Assembly: GCA_902812465.1 (NCBI GenBank)
Contig: CADDZE010000001.1
Coordinates: 1-64,000, forward strand
Origin: Acidobacteriota bacterium
GTDB lineage: Bacteria; Acidobacteriota; Terriglobia; UBA7540
DNA length: 64,000 bases
Reading direction: 5' to 3'
A model generated the notes under the pieces. That model was not told the origin of the DNA. It saw nothing but the letters and a program-made list of their open reading frames with translations, and made no database searches. A program made the position numbers and the translations under genes. Each line of letters starts with the position of its first letter. Positions within the stretch are counted from its first letter, which is position 1. Shown here one piece after another: positions 26,664 through 35,302 of the stretch.

Positions 26664-27269
26664 ATGCAGAAGCAGTTACTCATCACCATTTTTTCGGCGA
26701 TCGTCCTTGGGACGGCCACCTCGTGCCGAGCCGCGGAGATTCCCGCCGCCAAAATCAAGGTGGGCGACATGATGCCCGACTTCACTCTTCCGGATCCCGG
26801 AGGCCAAATGCATTCGCTCTATGACTTGCGGGGCCACAAGGCGGTGGCGGTGATTTTCATCGCCACACGCTGCCCCTATTCGAACGCCTTCACCGGCGTC
26901 ATGTCGCGGCTAGCCCAGGAATACTCAGCCAAGGGCGTCGCCTTTGTGGGGATCAATGCGAACAAGACGGAGCCAGCGGCGGAAGTGGCCGAACACGCGC
27001 GAACCCACGGCCTCAACTTTCTGATCCTCAAGGATCCCGAGGACACGGTGGCCAACCGGTTGGGTGCCCGCGTGACGCCAGAGGTCTTCCTCATGGACAG
27101 CAACTGGGTGGTTCGCTATCACGGCGCTCTCGGCGGAAGCCAACACCCCACGACGGATCCTCAGCAGGCCAGCGACGAGGAGGTGCGTCCCGCTCTCGAT
27201 GCGGTTCTCACCGGGCAGCCCGTCGCCGTGAGCGAAACTAAGGCGTTCGGGTGTACCATCAAGCGCTGA
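26664..27269 (+). CDS. Exported redoxin (AhpC/TSA-like) with CPYSN active site
   Basis: A 201-residue thioredoxin-fold protein with a signal peptide (about 1-23). The redoxin domain opens with VGDMMPDFTLPDPGGQ and has the active-site Cys70 in IATRCPYSNAF, in the place of the CxxC motif. A second cysteine lies near the C-terminus (Cys197 in FGCTIKR) and could act as the resolving residue. VTPEVFLMDSNWVVRYHGAL contains the cis-proline. Probable role: periplasmic thiol redox or peroxide handling. It follows the TolC gene by 36 bases and has a distant relative at 46503-47228 with CPISN. Confidence 0.85.
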   Translation: MQKQLLITIFSAIVLGTATSCRAAEIPAAKIKVGDMMPDFTLPDPGGQMHSLYDLRGHKAVAVIFIATRCPYSNAFTGVMSRLAQEYSAKGVAFVGINANKTEPAAEVAEHARTHGLNFLILKDPEDTVANRLGARVTPEVFLMDSNWVVRYHGALGGSQHPTTDPQQASDEEVRPALDAVLTGQPVAVSETKAFGCTIKR

Positions 27270-27374
27270 ACAGACACGCCTAGAAACGCTGCTTCGCGCC
27301 CAGCCACACGGGGAGATCGAAGTCATGATGAATGAGCCCGCCTCCGCCCGCTCCACGCGAGTAAGGATGTTGCC

Positions 27375-27935
27375 GTGAAGCAAGTACCTTTCTGGCTGGT
27401 GATGACAGCCGCCGCGGTTCTTGTCGCTCGCTCGCACCGGTCTGTCGCTCCCGAGCCGGCGCCGCCTCAGGGTGTGCCTGCGCTAGACGAAGCGGGTTTT
27501 CACAAAGTGCTCGAGCAGTACCGCGGGCGCGTGCTGCTGGTGAACTTCTGGGCCACGTGGTGCGAACCGTGCCGTGAGGAGTTTCCCGGTATCGTGCGGC
27601 TATACCGCGTGTACCACTCGCGCGGCCTCTCCGTGGTGGCCATCTCGATGGATGAGCCCCATTCCGTCAATGCCATTCAGCAGTTTCTGAAGTCGCAGAA
27701 GGCGGCCTTTGGCTGCTATCGTCAGGAGTTCCACAACTTCCCTGCTTTGATCGACTCCATTGATCCCTCCTGGGGCGGTGGCATCCCGGCCAGTTTCCTC
27801 TACGACCGGCAGGGCAAGCGGGTCTCGAGCTGGGAGGGCGCAACTACCTACGACCAGCTGGAACGCGCCGTCCGCCCACTCCTGCCGGAAGGCAGTCAGC
27901 GGCGGGAAACAAGGGACCCTCTGGCCCGGGAGTGA
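27375..27935 (+). CDS. TlpA/ResA-like periplasmic thioredoxin
   Basis: A 186-residue exported thioredoxin-fold protein. An N-terminal hydrophobic segment (about 5-20) is followed by the domain with a canonical WCxxC site (NFWATWCEPCREEFPGIV, residues about 57-74). The cis-proline region is GGIPASFLYDRQGKRV. Such proteins reduce disulfides in the periplasm, for example during cytochrome c maturation or copper-site assembly. A ResA-type extra helix is plausible between 100 and 135. It follows the CPYSN redoxin on the same strand, with about 105 bases between them. Confidence 0.88.
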   Translation: MKQVPFWLVMTAAAVLVARSHRSVAPEPAPPQGVPALDEAGFHKVLEQYRGRVLLVNFWATWCEPCREEFPGIVRLYRVYHSRGLSVVAISMDEPHSVNAIQQFLKSQKAAFGCYRQEFHNFPALIDSIDPSWGGGIPASFLYDRQGKRVSSWEGATTYDQLERAVRPLLPEGSQRRETRDPLARE

Positions 27936-28077
27936 GCTGAGTCAGCTCGCGGCAGTTGACCGTCAGATGCCATGGCCGATAGAATGAAGCCGAGAGCCGT
28001 GGTATGGATGATACGCTCTGTTCCAGGCTTGCATTCCTCGCTGATCGGATGTGGACCCAGGCCAACTGGGCTCGCCC

Positions 28078-28419
28078 ATGACTGAGCTTTCGAGACTTCC
28101 CGCACCGAAGCTTCAACGGCAGCGCCCTTCATTTTCGGCCGCGGTCCTTCTGCTGGTGATAGGGCTGGTCTCGCTGTTCACCTTGGCTAAGAATGGGCCG
28201 TATTGTACCCATTCCAACGCCCGCGCCTCGGTCTCCAAGACCATCAAGCTGGCCGAATGGTGCCGGAAGGCGGAGGGCGAGCGCACGGCTCCGCGCGTGG
28301 AGCCGGAAGCTATTCCTGCCCTCTGTGAAGCGGCGCAAACTCCGCGGCTCCCAGATCGGATCTTTCATCCGCAGGCGCCGATCCTGCGATTGACCCTGCT
28401 TCGCTCCCCGCCTCGCTAG
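28078..28419 (+). CDS. Small hypothetical protein with one membrane helix
   Basis: A 113-residue protein of unknown function with a polar N-terminus and a hydrophobic helix at about residues 23-39 (AAVLLLVIGLVSLFTLAK). A short Cys-containing region (GPYCTHSNARA, KLAEWCRKAEG, ALCEAAQ) comes next, then a Pro/Arg-rich tail. The orientation suggests the cysteines could face the periplasm, next to the two thioredoxin-fold genes, but no family is recognised. Codon use looks normal. ATG 28078 is used. An alternative upstream start at 28051 adds nine residues. Confidence 0.45.
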   Translation: MTELSRLPAPKLQRQRPSFSAAVLLLVIGLVSLFTLAKNGPYCTHSNARASVSKTIKLAEWCRKAEGERTAPRVEPEAIPALCEAAQTPRLPDRIFHPQAPILRLTLLRSPPR

Positions 28420-28503
28420 CTCGCCTAGTCCTTTGGCTTCTCACGAATTCGTCCAGTCTCATCCGTCCTGGCCGCTTTCAGGTCGGAGCTCAAGGGGGTT
28501 GAC

Positions 28504-29226
28504 ATGGCCGCAGCCCAAACGCTCCTTGGCCCGCAGCAGCTAGAGTCGATCCGGCAGCTTGGCACCTGCCGGGCCGCCGATGCCATCGATCTGCTGAACG
28601 TGCGCCTGCGCAACGAAGGATTCATGGATTCGAGCATCCGGTGCCTGTTCGAGCATCTTCCGCCGGTCATCGGCTATGCCGTCACCGCCCAGGTCCGCAC
28701 GGCCGAGCCGCCCATGAGTGGAAGGACGTATCCGGACCGTACCGACTGGTGGAATTACTTGCTCACCCTCCCGGCGCCGCGGATCGTGGTCCTCGAGGAC
28801 CTCGACCGCCGTCCCGGCGTCGGTTCGTGCGCCGGTGAAGTACATGCCCACATCTTCCGGGCTCTGAGCTGTAGCGCGTTGGTGACCAATGGAGCGGTGC
28901 GTGACCTGGATGCCGTCGAGTCGATCGGTTTCGGGTTTTTCGCCGGAAGCGTCGCTGTCTCGCGCGCTTACTACCACATGATCGATTTCGGCGTGCCAGT
29001 GGAGGTGGGTGGACTGAGAGTTCGGCCGGGAGATCTTTTGCTGGGCGACCGGCATGGCGTCATCAGCATTCCCGCCTCGGTTGCGGCGGAGATACCGGCG
29101 GCGGCTGCAAAGGTTGCAGCCCTCGAGCGGCCTGTCCTCGAAGTGGCGGATTCACCCCATCCCTCCTTGAAGGACCTCCGGGAGGCGGTTCGCCAGTCCG
29201 TGCAAGAGGACATCTTTCGACGCTGA
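28504..29226 (+). CDS. RraA-like / HMG aldolase-like family protein
   Basis: A 240-residue protein of the fold shared by RraA (an RNase E inhibitor) and 4-hydroxy-4-methyl-2-oxoglutarate/oxaloacetate aldolases. The signature VTNGAVRDLDAVESIGFGFF holds the Arg-Asp pair that binds metal and substrate in the aldolases. PVEVGGLRVRPGDLLLGDRHGVISIP is the typical C-terminal block. A Glu/Asp-rich segment LEDLDRRPGVGSCAGEVHAH precedes it. Aldolase or decarboxylase activity is more likely than RNase regulation, given the retained Arg-Asp, but the substrate is unknown. It lies 51 bases before the adaptor gene of RND system 2. Confidence 0.8.
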   Translation: MAAAQTLLGPQQLESIRQLGTCRAADAIDLLNVRLRNEGFMDSSIRCLFEHLPPVIGYAVTAQVRTAEPPMSGRTYPDRTDWWNYLLTLPAPRIVVLEDLDRRPGVGSCAGEVHAHIFRALSCSALVTNGAVRDLDAVESIGFGFFAGSVAVSRAYYHMIDFGVPVEVGGLRVRPGDLLLGDRHGVISIPASVAAEIPAAAAKVAALERPVLEVADSPHPSLKDLREAVRQSVQEDIFRR

Positions 29227-29277
29227 CACAGGCATTCTGCAGAAACAAGAGCGAAAGAGATGTATGGGAGAAGGGTC

Positions 29278-30654
29278 ATGAATGAAAGATCAGGTGCAGC
29301 TTCGCCGTTCGATGGTTGGCAGGGGCGCCACTCTTCCGGCGTACCGCCAAGACCCCTAATTCCCGCCCCTTTTCTGGGCAACAGAAGCGAACCGCGGCGC
29401 CCCTGTGGCCAGCTGGCTGACCCCAACCTGTTGGTGAATCCGCGCGCTTTGAGGGCCCTGATCCTAGCCGTCGCGCTGGCGGCCGTTTCCTGCTCGCGGC
29501 AGGCAGCCCGCGGATCGGCCGTGGATGCGGAGAAAGTAGTACGCGTCGCCGTGACCCGGGTAGTGCGCACGGACCTTTCCCAGAGTCTTCGTATCGCCGC
29601 CGAGTTTCGCCCCTTCCAGGAAATCGACGTTCACGCCAAAGTGGCGGGCTATGTGAAGCATATTTACGTGGATATGGGCGACCGTGTGAAGCAGGGTCAG
29701 GTGCTGGCCATCCTCGAAATCCCCGAGCTCGAGGATGAACTCAGCCAGGCTGACGCCCAGGTGCGACAGAGCGAGCAGGAAATTCTGCGTGCGCAGAATG
29801 AATTGAAGCGGGCACAGGCGGACTACGGAGTAGCCCACCTCGAGTACACGCGGCTGAAGGGCGTCATCCAGACGCGGCCCGATCTCGTGGCTCAGCAGGA
29901 AGTCGACGACGCCCAGGGCCGAGACAACGCCGCTGAGGCGCAGGTAGCCGCGTCGAAAGCCGCTCTGGCAGCCGCGCAAGAGCACTTGCGGGAAGCAAAG
30001 GCAAACCGCGAAAGAGTGCAGGCCCTCTTCGATTATTCGCGCATCGTCGCTCCCTTCGATGGCGTTGTGACCTGGCGATACGCGGATACGGGAGCGATGC
30101 TGGCAGCAGGCACGTCGTCGGAGAAGCAGGCGTTGCCGCTGGTGAAGCTTTCCCAGAACGGCTTGCTCCGGCTGGACATTCCTATCCCGGAGGCGGAGGT
30201 TCCCGCGGTCCGTTTGGGTAAACAGGTGGACGTAGAAGTAGAGGCGCTGAAGCGGACGTTTCAGGGCAGGGTCGCGCGCTTCGCTGACAAGGTGGACCCT
30301 AACACCCGCACCATGATGACAGAAATCGAGGTGCCGAATCCGAAGCTGGAGATCGTTCCCGGCATGTATGCCTACGTCTCGTTTCCTACGGTAGAGAGGA
30401 AGCAGACCCTGGCCGTGCCCGTCCAAGCTGTGTCGCGGGACGGAAACCGCGCGACTGCCTACTGCGTGACCCCGGACAACCGGATCGAGGTGCGCCCCGT
30501 CACCGTGGGAATCGAGACCCCAAGCCAGATCGAAATCCTGTCGGGCTTGGCAGAGGGCGACCGCGTGGTGGTGGGCAACAAGAGCCGGTTGCGGCAGGGC
30601 CAGGTGGTGGCTCCTCAGCTCGTCGGGATGCCCCAGATTGAAGGAGGAAGTTAA
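29278..30654 (+). CDS. RND periplasmic adaptor lipoprotein, system 2
   Basis: An adaptor protein for the second RND pump. A lipobox, LAAVSC, follows a hydrophobic stretch, so the mature protein is probably lipidated. Lipoyl halves are DVHAKVAGYVKHIYVDMGDR and IVAPFDGVVTWRYADTGAML, with a long coiled-coil hairpin between them (ELKRAQADYGVAHLEYTRLK onward) and a beta-barrel after. ATG 29278 has a strong GGAGAAGG ribosome site, but it places about 50 polar residues before the signal. A GTG at 29434 would give a normal signal peptide. Its stop shares one base with the permease start (TAATG), which indicates translational coupling. Confidence 0.88.
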   Translation: MNERSGAASPFDGWQGRHSSGVPPRPLIPAPFLGNRSEPRRPCGQLADPNLLVNPRALRALILAVALAAVSCSRQAARGSAVDAEKVVRVAVTRVVRTDLSQSLRIAAEFRPFQEIDVHAKVAGYVKHIYVDMGDRVKQGQVLAILEIPELEDELSQADAQVRQSEQEILRAQNELKRAQADYGVAHLEYTRLKGVIQTRPDLVAQQEVDDAQGRDNAAEAQVAASKAALAAAQEHLREAKANRERVQALFDYSRIVAPFDGVVTWRYADTGAMLAAGTSSEKQALPLVKLSQNGLLRLDIPIPEAEVPAVRLGKQVDVEVEALKRTFQGRVARFADKVDPNTRTMMTEIEVPNPKLEIVPGMYAYVSFPTVERKQTLAVPVQAVSRDGNRATAYCVTPDNRIEVRPVTVGIETPSQIEILSGLAEGDRVVVGNKSRLRQGQVVAPQLVGMPQIEGGS

Positions 30655-33600
30655 TGTCCCGGTTCGCCATTCGCAATCCTTACTTCATGATCGTCTTGTG
30701 TCTGTTCGTCGTGGTAATTGGCCTCACCAGCCTGGCCAGAATGCCGGTAGATCTTTTTCCTGTCATCAACATCCCGGAGGTGGTTGTCGCCACTTTTTAC
30801 AGCGGTATGCCCCCCGAGGAGATGGAGGGCGACATCACCGGCCGGTTCGAGCGCTTTTTCACCCTGGGTGCGGGCATCGACCACATGGAGTCCCGCTCGC
30901 TCGAGGGAGTGAGCATCATCAAGATCTACTTTCAGCCGGGGACCAACGCCGATGCGGATGCCACGGAAATCTCGAACTTGGCCATGGCGGACCTCAGTCG
31001 TTTGCCGAAAGGAACGTGGCCTCCGGTAGTGATGAAGTTTGACGCCTCGAGCTTCCCCGTCTGTTTGGTCACTTTAAAGGGCCAGGGACTCTCCGAAGCG
31101 GAGCTTCGCGACACGGGGCAGTACGCGGTGCGCGACCAGTTAGCGACCGCCCGAGGGGCATCGGTGCCGCCGCCGTTTGGCGGCAAGTACCGCCAGATTA
31201 TGGTCTACGTCGATCCGCTGAAGCTGCAGTCGCACGGCCTGAGCGTGATGGATGTAGTCCGGGCGGTGAACAACGCCAACCTGATCCTGCCCGCCGGCGA
31301 CGCCAAGATCGGCCCGTATGACTACGATATTTATACCAACAGCGAGATCGAGCGCGTGCCTGACATAAACAAGATTCCGCTCAAGACAGTGGGAGGCCAG
31401 TACGTGACGGTGGCTGACGTCGGTACAGCTCAGGATGCTTCGACCATCCAGCTTGGAATCGTCCGCGTGGACGGCCAGCGCTCAGTCTATTTGCCCATTA
31501 TGAAGCAAGGGGGGGATACGAACACGATAGCGGTGGTCGACGCCATCAAGTCCACGTTAAAGCACCTCGTGGACGTGCCGAAGCAACTCGTCACCAACGT
31601 GGTCTTCGACCAGTCCGAGTACGTGAAGAAGGCCATCAGTACCCTAATCCACGAGGGAGCCATCGGGCTTCTGCTAACCGGTCTGATGGTGCTCCTCTTC
31701 CTCGGCAGCCTCCGCGGCACAGCGGCAGTCTTCCTCTCCATCCCCCTCTCCGCCCTCGCCGCGATTATTGCTCTGTACTTTGGGGGAAGCACCATCAACA
31801 GCATGGTGCTGGCGGGCCTGGCGATCGTCTTCTCCCGCTTGATCGACAACTCCGTGATCGTGCTGGAGAACATCTTCCGCCATATGGAGCTCGGTGAACC
31901 TCCGGAAGTAGCAGCGGAGAAAGGCGGGCAGGAGGTCAGCCTGGCCGTGCTGGCCGCGACGATTGCCAGCGCCGTCGTCTTTTTCCCCGTCACCTTTCTC
32001 TACGGGGTCAGTAAGTTTCTCTTCTCCGCCCTGGCGCTGGCCGTCGTCCTGGCGCTCTTTGCTTCCTATTTCATCGCCATGACGGTGGTCCCCCTGTTCT
32101 GTGCCAAGCTCATCCACGGTTTACCGCACGGGGGGCAGGAACGGCGCGCCGAAGCCGCCGGGGAAAGCGGTGCTGCCCGTTTATGGGGTGCCCGCTTCAA
32201 CGCCGCATTTAATCGCCGCTTCCACCAGGTGCTGGACTGGTATGAGCAGACCGTCGACCGCTCGTTGCTCCGTCCCTGGCAGGTGGTGATAGCCATCATG
32301 GGCATCTTCTTGGTGAGCTTGCTGATCTTTCCCTTGCTCGGCGTAGCTTTCTTCCCGCGCAGTGACGCTGGCCAGTTCGTGATCAACATCAAGGCTCCCA
32401 CCGGCACGCGTGTCGAGCTGACGGAGAAATTGGTAGCGCGCGTGGAAGAGATCATCCGCCAGGTGGTTAGCCAGCATGACCTGAGGCTGATCGTTTCGAA
32501 CCTCGGCGTGGTGCCGGACTTCACCGCCATCTACACCTCGAATTCAGGGCCTCACACCGCTACCATCCAAGTCGCCCTCACTGATGACCATAAGGTCGGG
32601 AGCTACCAATATATGGAGCGCGTGCGGGAGAGATTGGCAAAGGAGATGCCGGAAATCAGTACCTTCTTCCAATCGGGCGGTCTGCAGGATGCGGTCCTGA
32701 ATCAGGGCCTGCCTGCCCCCATCGACCTTCAGGTGACCGGACAGGACTTGCACGCCACCTATGAAGTGGCCGCGGACTTAGCGGGCCGCATTCGCAATCT
32801 GCCCGGCGTCAGCGACGTCTACATTCCCCAGGACATTGATTATCCTGCCTTGCAGCTCCAGGTCGATCGCGTGCGAGCCGGGGAGCTGGGTCTGAGCCAG
32901 CAGGAGGTGGTGGACAACGTCATTACTGCCCTCACCTCGAACCAGATGATCGCCCCCAGCTACTGGATCGATCCACGCACGGGCAACGACTACTTCCTTA
33001 CCGTCCAATATCCCGAAAGCGCGATCAACAGCCTCTTCTCGATCAAGGGTATCCCCATCCGCGGACCTTCCCAGAATCAGCCGGCTTTCCTGGACCAGGT
33101 GGTTCACGTTACCAATTTCAAGGCTCCCACCGAAGTTGATCACTACCAGATCCAGCGCGTTATCGACGTCTTCGTGACTCCTGCCACCGAGGATCTGGGC
33201 CGTGTGGCCAAGGCCATCGAACGTGTCGCCGCGGGTGTACGCCTGCCGGAGGGCGTTAGCCTGGCGACGCGCGGCATGGTGGAAGGCATGCGGCAGTCCT
33301 TCCGGAGCTTCGCTTTTGGCCTGATCCTGGCGCTCGCCCTCTTGTACCTGGTGCTGGTGGCTCAGTTCCGCTCCTTCGTCGATCCGTTTCTGATCCTACT
33401 GGCGGTGCCGACCGGCCTGACGGGCGTGCTGGTATTTCTCTGGATCACTGGGACCACGATCAACGTGATGTCGCTGATGGGCGTGATAATGATGGTGGGC
33501 ATCGTCACGTCGAATAGCATCCTGATTGTAGAGTTTGCCCATCACCTGGAGACAGAAATGTCCGCGCGCGACGCGGTGGTCACCTCCTGCCGCATCCGGC

Positions 33601-33818
33601 TGCGGCCAATTTTGATGACCTCGCTGGCCACCATCTTCGGCTTGATCCCTATGGCCCTGAAGCTCGAGACCGGCAGCGAAGCTTATGCTTCCCTGGGCCG
33701 CACCATTATCGGCGGCCTGCTGGTTTCAGTTGCCCTCACGATTTTCATCGTGCCCGCCGCCTACCTGCTGGTTTACGGCAGGAGCGCCAGGCCGGCGGCC
33801 CAGGAGGAAGTGCAATGA
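30654..33818 (+). CDS. RND efflux permease, HAE-like with altered proton relay (system 2)
   Basis: A 1054-residue RND permease with the same two-fold layout as system 1. The helix-4 motif reads SRLIDNSVIVLEN. The first relay Asp is kept (Asp398), but the second is Asn399, and in helix 10 the Lys position is Ser953 (GIVTSNSILIVEFA). The Arg and Thr of RLRPILMTS are present. It is strongly related to but clearly different from the system 1 permease. A good AAGGAGG site lies inside the end of the adaptor gene. Its stop overlaps the TolC gene by four bases (ATGA), so adaptor-permease-TolC is one operon. Confidence 0.92.
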   Translation: MSRFAIRNPYFMIVLCLFVVVIGLTSLARMPVDLFPVINIPEVVVATFYSGMPPEEMEGDITGRFERFFTLGAGIDHMESRSLEGVSIIKIYFQPGTNADADATEISNLAMADLSRLPKGTWPPVVMKFDASSFPVCLVTLKGQGLSEAELRDTGQYAVRDQLATARGASVPPPFGGKYRQIMVYVDPLKLQSHGLSVMDVVRAVNNANLILPAGDAKIGPYDYDIYTNSEIERVPDINKIPLKTVGGQYVTVADVGTAQDASTIQLGIVRVDGQRSVYLPIMKQGGDTNTIAVVDAIKSTLKHLVDVPKQLVTNVVFDQSEYVKKAISTLIHEGAIGLLLTGLMVLLFLGSLRGTAAVFLSIPLSALAAIIALYFGGSTINSMVLAGLAIVFSRLIDNSVIVLENIFRHMELGEPPEVAAEKGGQEVSLAVLAATIASAVVFFPVTFLYGVSKFLFSALALAVVLALFASYFIAMTVVPLFCAKLIHGLPHGGQERRAEAAGESGAARLWGARFNAAFNRRFHQVLDWYEQTVDRSLLRPWQVVIAIMGIFLVSLLIFPLLGVAFFPRSDAGQFVINIKAPTGTRVELTEKLVARVEEIIRQVVSQHDLRLIVSNLGVVPDFTAIYTSNSGPHTATIQVALTDDHKVGSYQYMERVRERLAKEMPEISTFFQSGGLQDAVLNQGLPAPIDLQVTGQDLHATYEVAADLAGRIRNLPGVSDVYIPQDIDYPALQLQVDRVRAGELGLSQQEVVDNVITALTSNQMIAPSYWIDPRTGNDYFLTVQYPESAINSLFSIKGIPIRGPSQNQPAFLDQVVHVTNFKAPTEVDHYQIQRVIDVFVTPATEDLGRVAKAIERVAAGVRLPEGVSLATRGMVEGMRQSFRSFAFGLILALALLYLVLVAQFRSFVDPFLILLAVPTGLTGVLVFLWITGTTINVMSLMGVIMMVGIVTSNSILIVEFAHHLETEMSARDAVVTSCRIRLRPILMTSLATIFGLIPMALKLETGSEAYASLGRTIIGGLLVSVALTIFIVPAAYLLVYGRSARPAAQEEVQ

Positions 33819-35098
33819 GAAAATCCTGGCTTCTGCTGGTGATGGTCCTAGGATTCACTGGCTCTGCACCCGCGCAGTCGGCACAGCCCCTCACCCTGAG
33901 ACAGGCTGAAGACATTGCGCTGAAGAACCATCCTCAGATCCAGTCGGCTCGTTTGTCTGCCCTGGCGGCGAACGAAGTGACGCGCCAGGTGCGCTCGGCT
34001 TACTATCCGGTCGCCTCGGGCGCACTGACCGGCGCCGGCGCCACCCCGGAAAGCCGTATCGCCGCTGGCTTTTTGAACAACCCCGTCATCCTGAATCGCT
34101 ATTCGCAGGGAATCGTGGTAGACCAACTGATCACCGACTTCGGACGGACCCAGAACCTGGTCGCTAGTGCCCGCTTCCGGGCCGCGGCCGCCAACGAAGT
34201 GCTGCAGGCCACGCAAGAAGACATCCTCCTCCAGGTTAACCGGGCCTACTTTGACACCCTGCGCGCCCAAGCCGTTCTGAGGGTGGCTCAGGAGACGGTG
34301 CGAGAGCGGCAATTGGTGGTCGAACAGGTGACAGCCCTGGAGAAAAGCAAACTCAAGTCGGGGCTGGACTTGAGCTTCGCTAAGGTCAACCTAGCTCAGG
34401 CGGAGCTTCTGCTCGCTCAGGCGGAGAACAACTTAAAGGCTTCCAGCGCACAGCTCGCGGAGGCCTTGGGTTATCAAGATCAGCGAAACTTTCAGCTCGC
34501 CGAAGAACCCCTTCCCGGTCCTCCCCCGGCCGATGTAACCATCTTGATTGCCGAGGCCCTTCGCCAGCGCCCGGAGCTTGCCAGCCAGCGCTTCACCGAA
34601 CAAGCAGCGTTGAGATATGCCAAGGCGGAGCGCGACCTCTGGCTTCCCACCATCAGCGCCGTCGGCGCCGCTGGGCTCACTCCGCTCCACCAAGTAGGGC
34701 TGGCTGATCATTATGCGGCCGCCGGAATGACTATGACCCTACCCATCTTCAACGGACACCTCTTTTCGGCGTTGCGTGCCGAGGCCAGTCTGAAAGCACA
34801 AGCCGAAAACCGCAATCTCCGCGAGCTCGAGGATCGCGTGACGCGTGACGTGCGCGTGGCCTGGCTCAACGCTCAAACCGCCTACCAGAGGCTGGGATTG
34901 ACGCAGCAGCTTTTGGACCAGGCTAGCCTAGCTCTGGACCTGGCCCAGGCCCGATACAAGCTGGGCCTCAGCTCGATCGTCGAGCTTAGCCAGGCCCAGT
35001 TGAACCAGACTCAGGCCCAGATTGACCAAGCCAGCGCCAAGTACGACTATCAGACCCAGATGGCGTCGCTCGAATACCAGCTCGGCAGCCTGCATTAG
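33815..35098 (+). CDS. TolC-family outer-membrane efflux protein, system 2
   Basis: A 427-residue outer-membrane factor with a signal peptide (about 1-21, ending APAQS) and the duplicated helical-hairpin OEP domains (LTLRQAEDIALKNHPQIQSA, then DVTILIAEALRQRPELASQR). LEKSKLKSGLDLSFAKVNLA and ARYKLGLSSIVELSQAQLNQ mark the characteristic turns. It overlaps the permease by four bases and ends the operon. The protein is only distantly similar to the system 1 channel, so the two pumps were probably acquired or diverged separately rather than by a recent duplication. Confidence 0.9.
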   Translation: MRKSWLLLVMVLGFTGSAPAQSAQPLTLRQAEDIALKNHPQIQSARLSALAANEVTRQVRSAYYPVASGALTGAGATPESRIAAGFLNNPVILNRYSQGIVVDQLITDFGRTQNLVASARFRAAAANEVLQATQEDILLQVNRAYFDTLRAQAVLRVAQETVRERQLVVEQVTALEKSKLKSGLDLSFAKVNLAQAELLLAQAENNLKASSAQLAEALGYQDQRNFQLAEEPLPGPPPADVTILIAEALRQRPELASQRFTEQAALRYAKAERDLWLPTISAVGAAGLTPLHQVGLADHYAAAGMTMTLPIFNGHLFSALRAEASLKAQAENRNLRELEDRVTRDVRVAWLNAQTAYQRLGLTQQLLDQASLALDLAQARYKLGLSSIVELSQAQLNQTQAQIDQASAKYDYQTQMASLEYQLGSLH

Positions 35099-35302
35099 GC
35101 ACACGCTTAGCCAGGAAGGCGCCGCGAGCACACTCGGGGGGCTAGCTTTTTGGTTACCCCGTGTGGCGTGATTCTTCGTCTGCCGATGGAACTGGCAGGA
35201 GCACGATTTCATTGTCTGAGGTGAGCCGCCAAGAAGTTGCTCAATTGGAAAGTACGATCGATCCAGACCTTAGGCGTTCAGAGCTTATAATGATCTTGGT
35301 CA

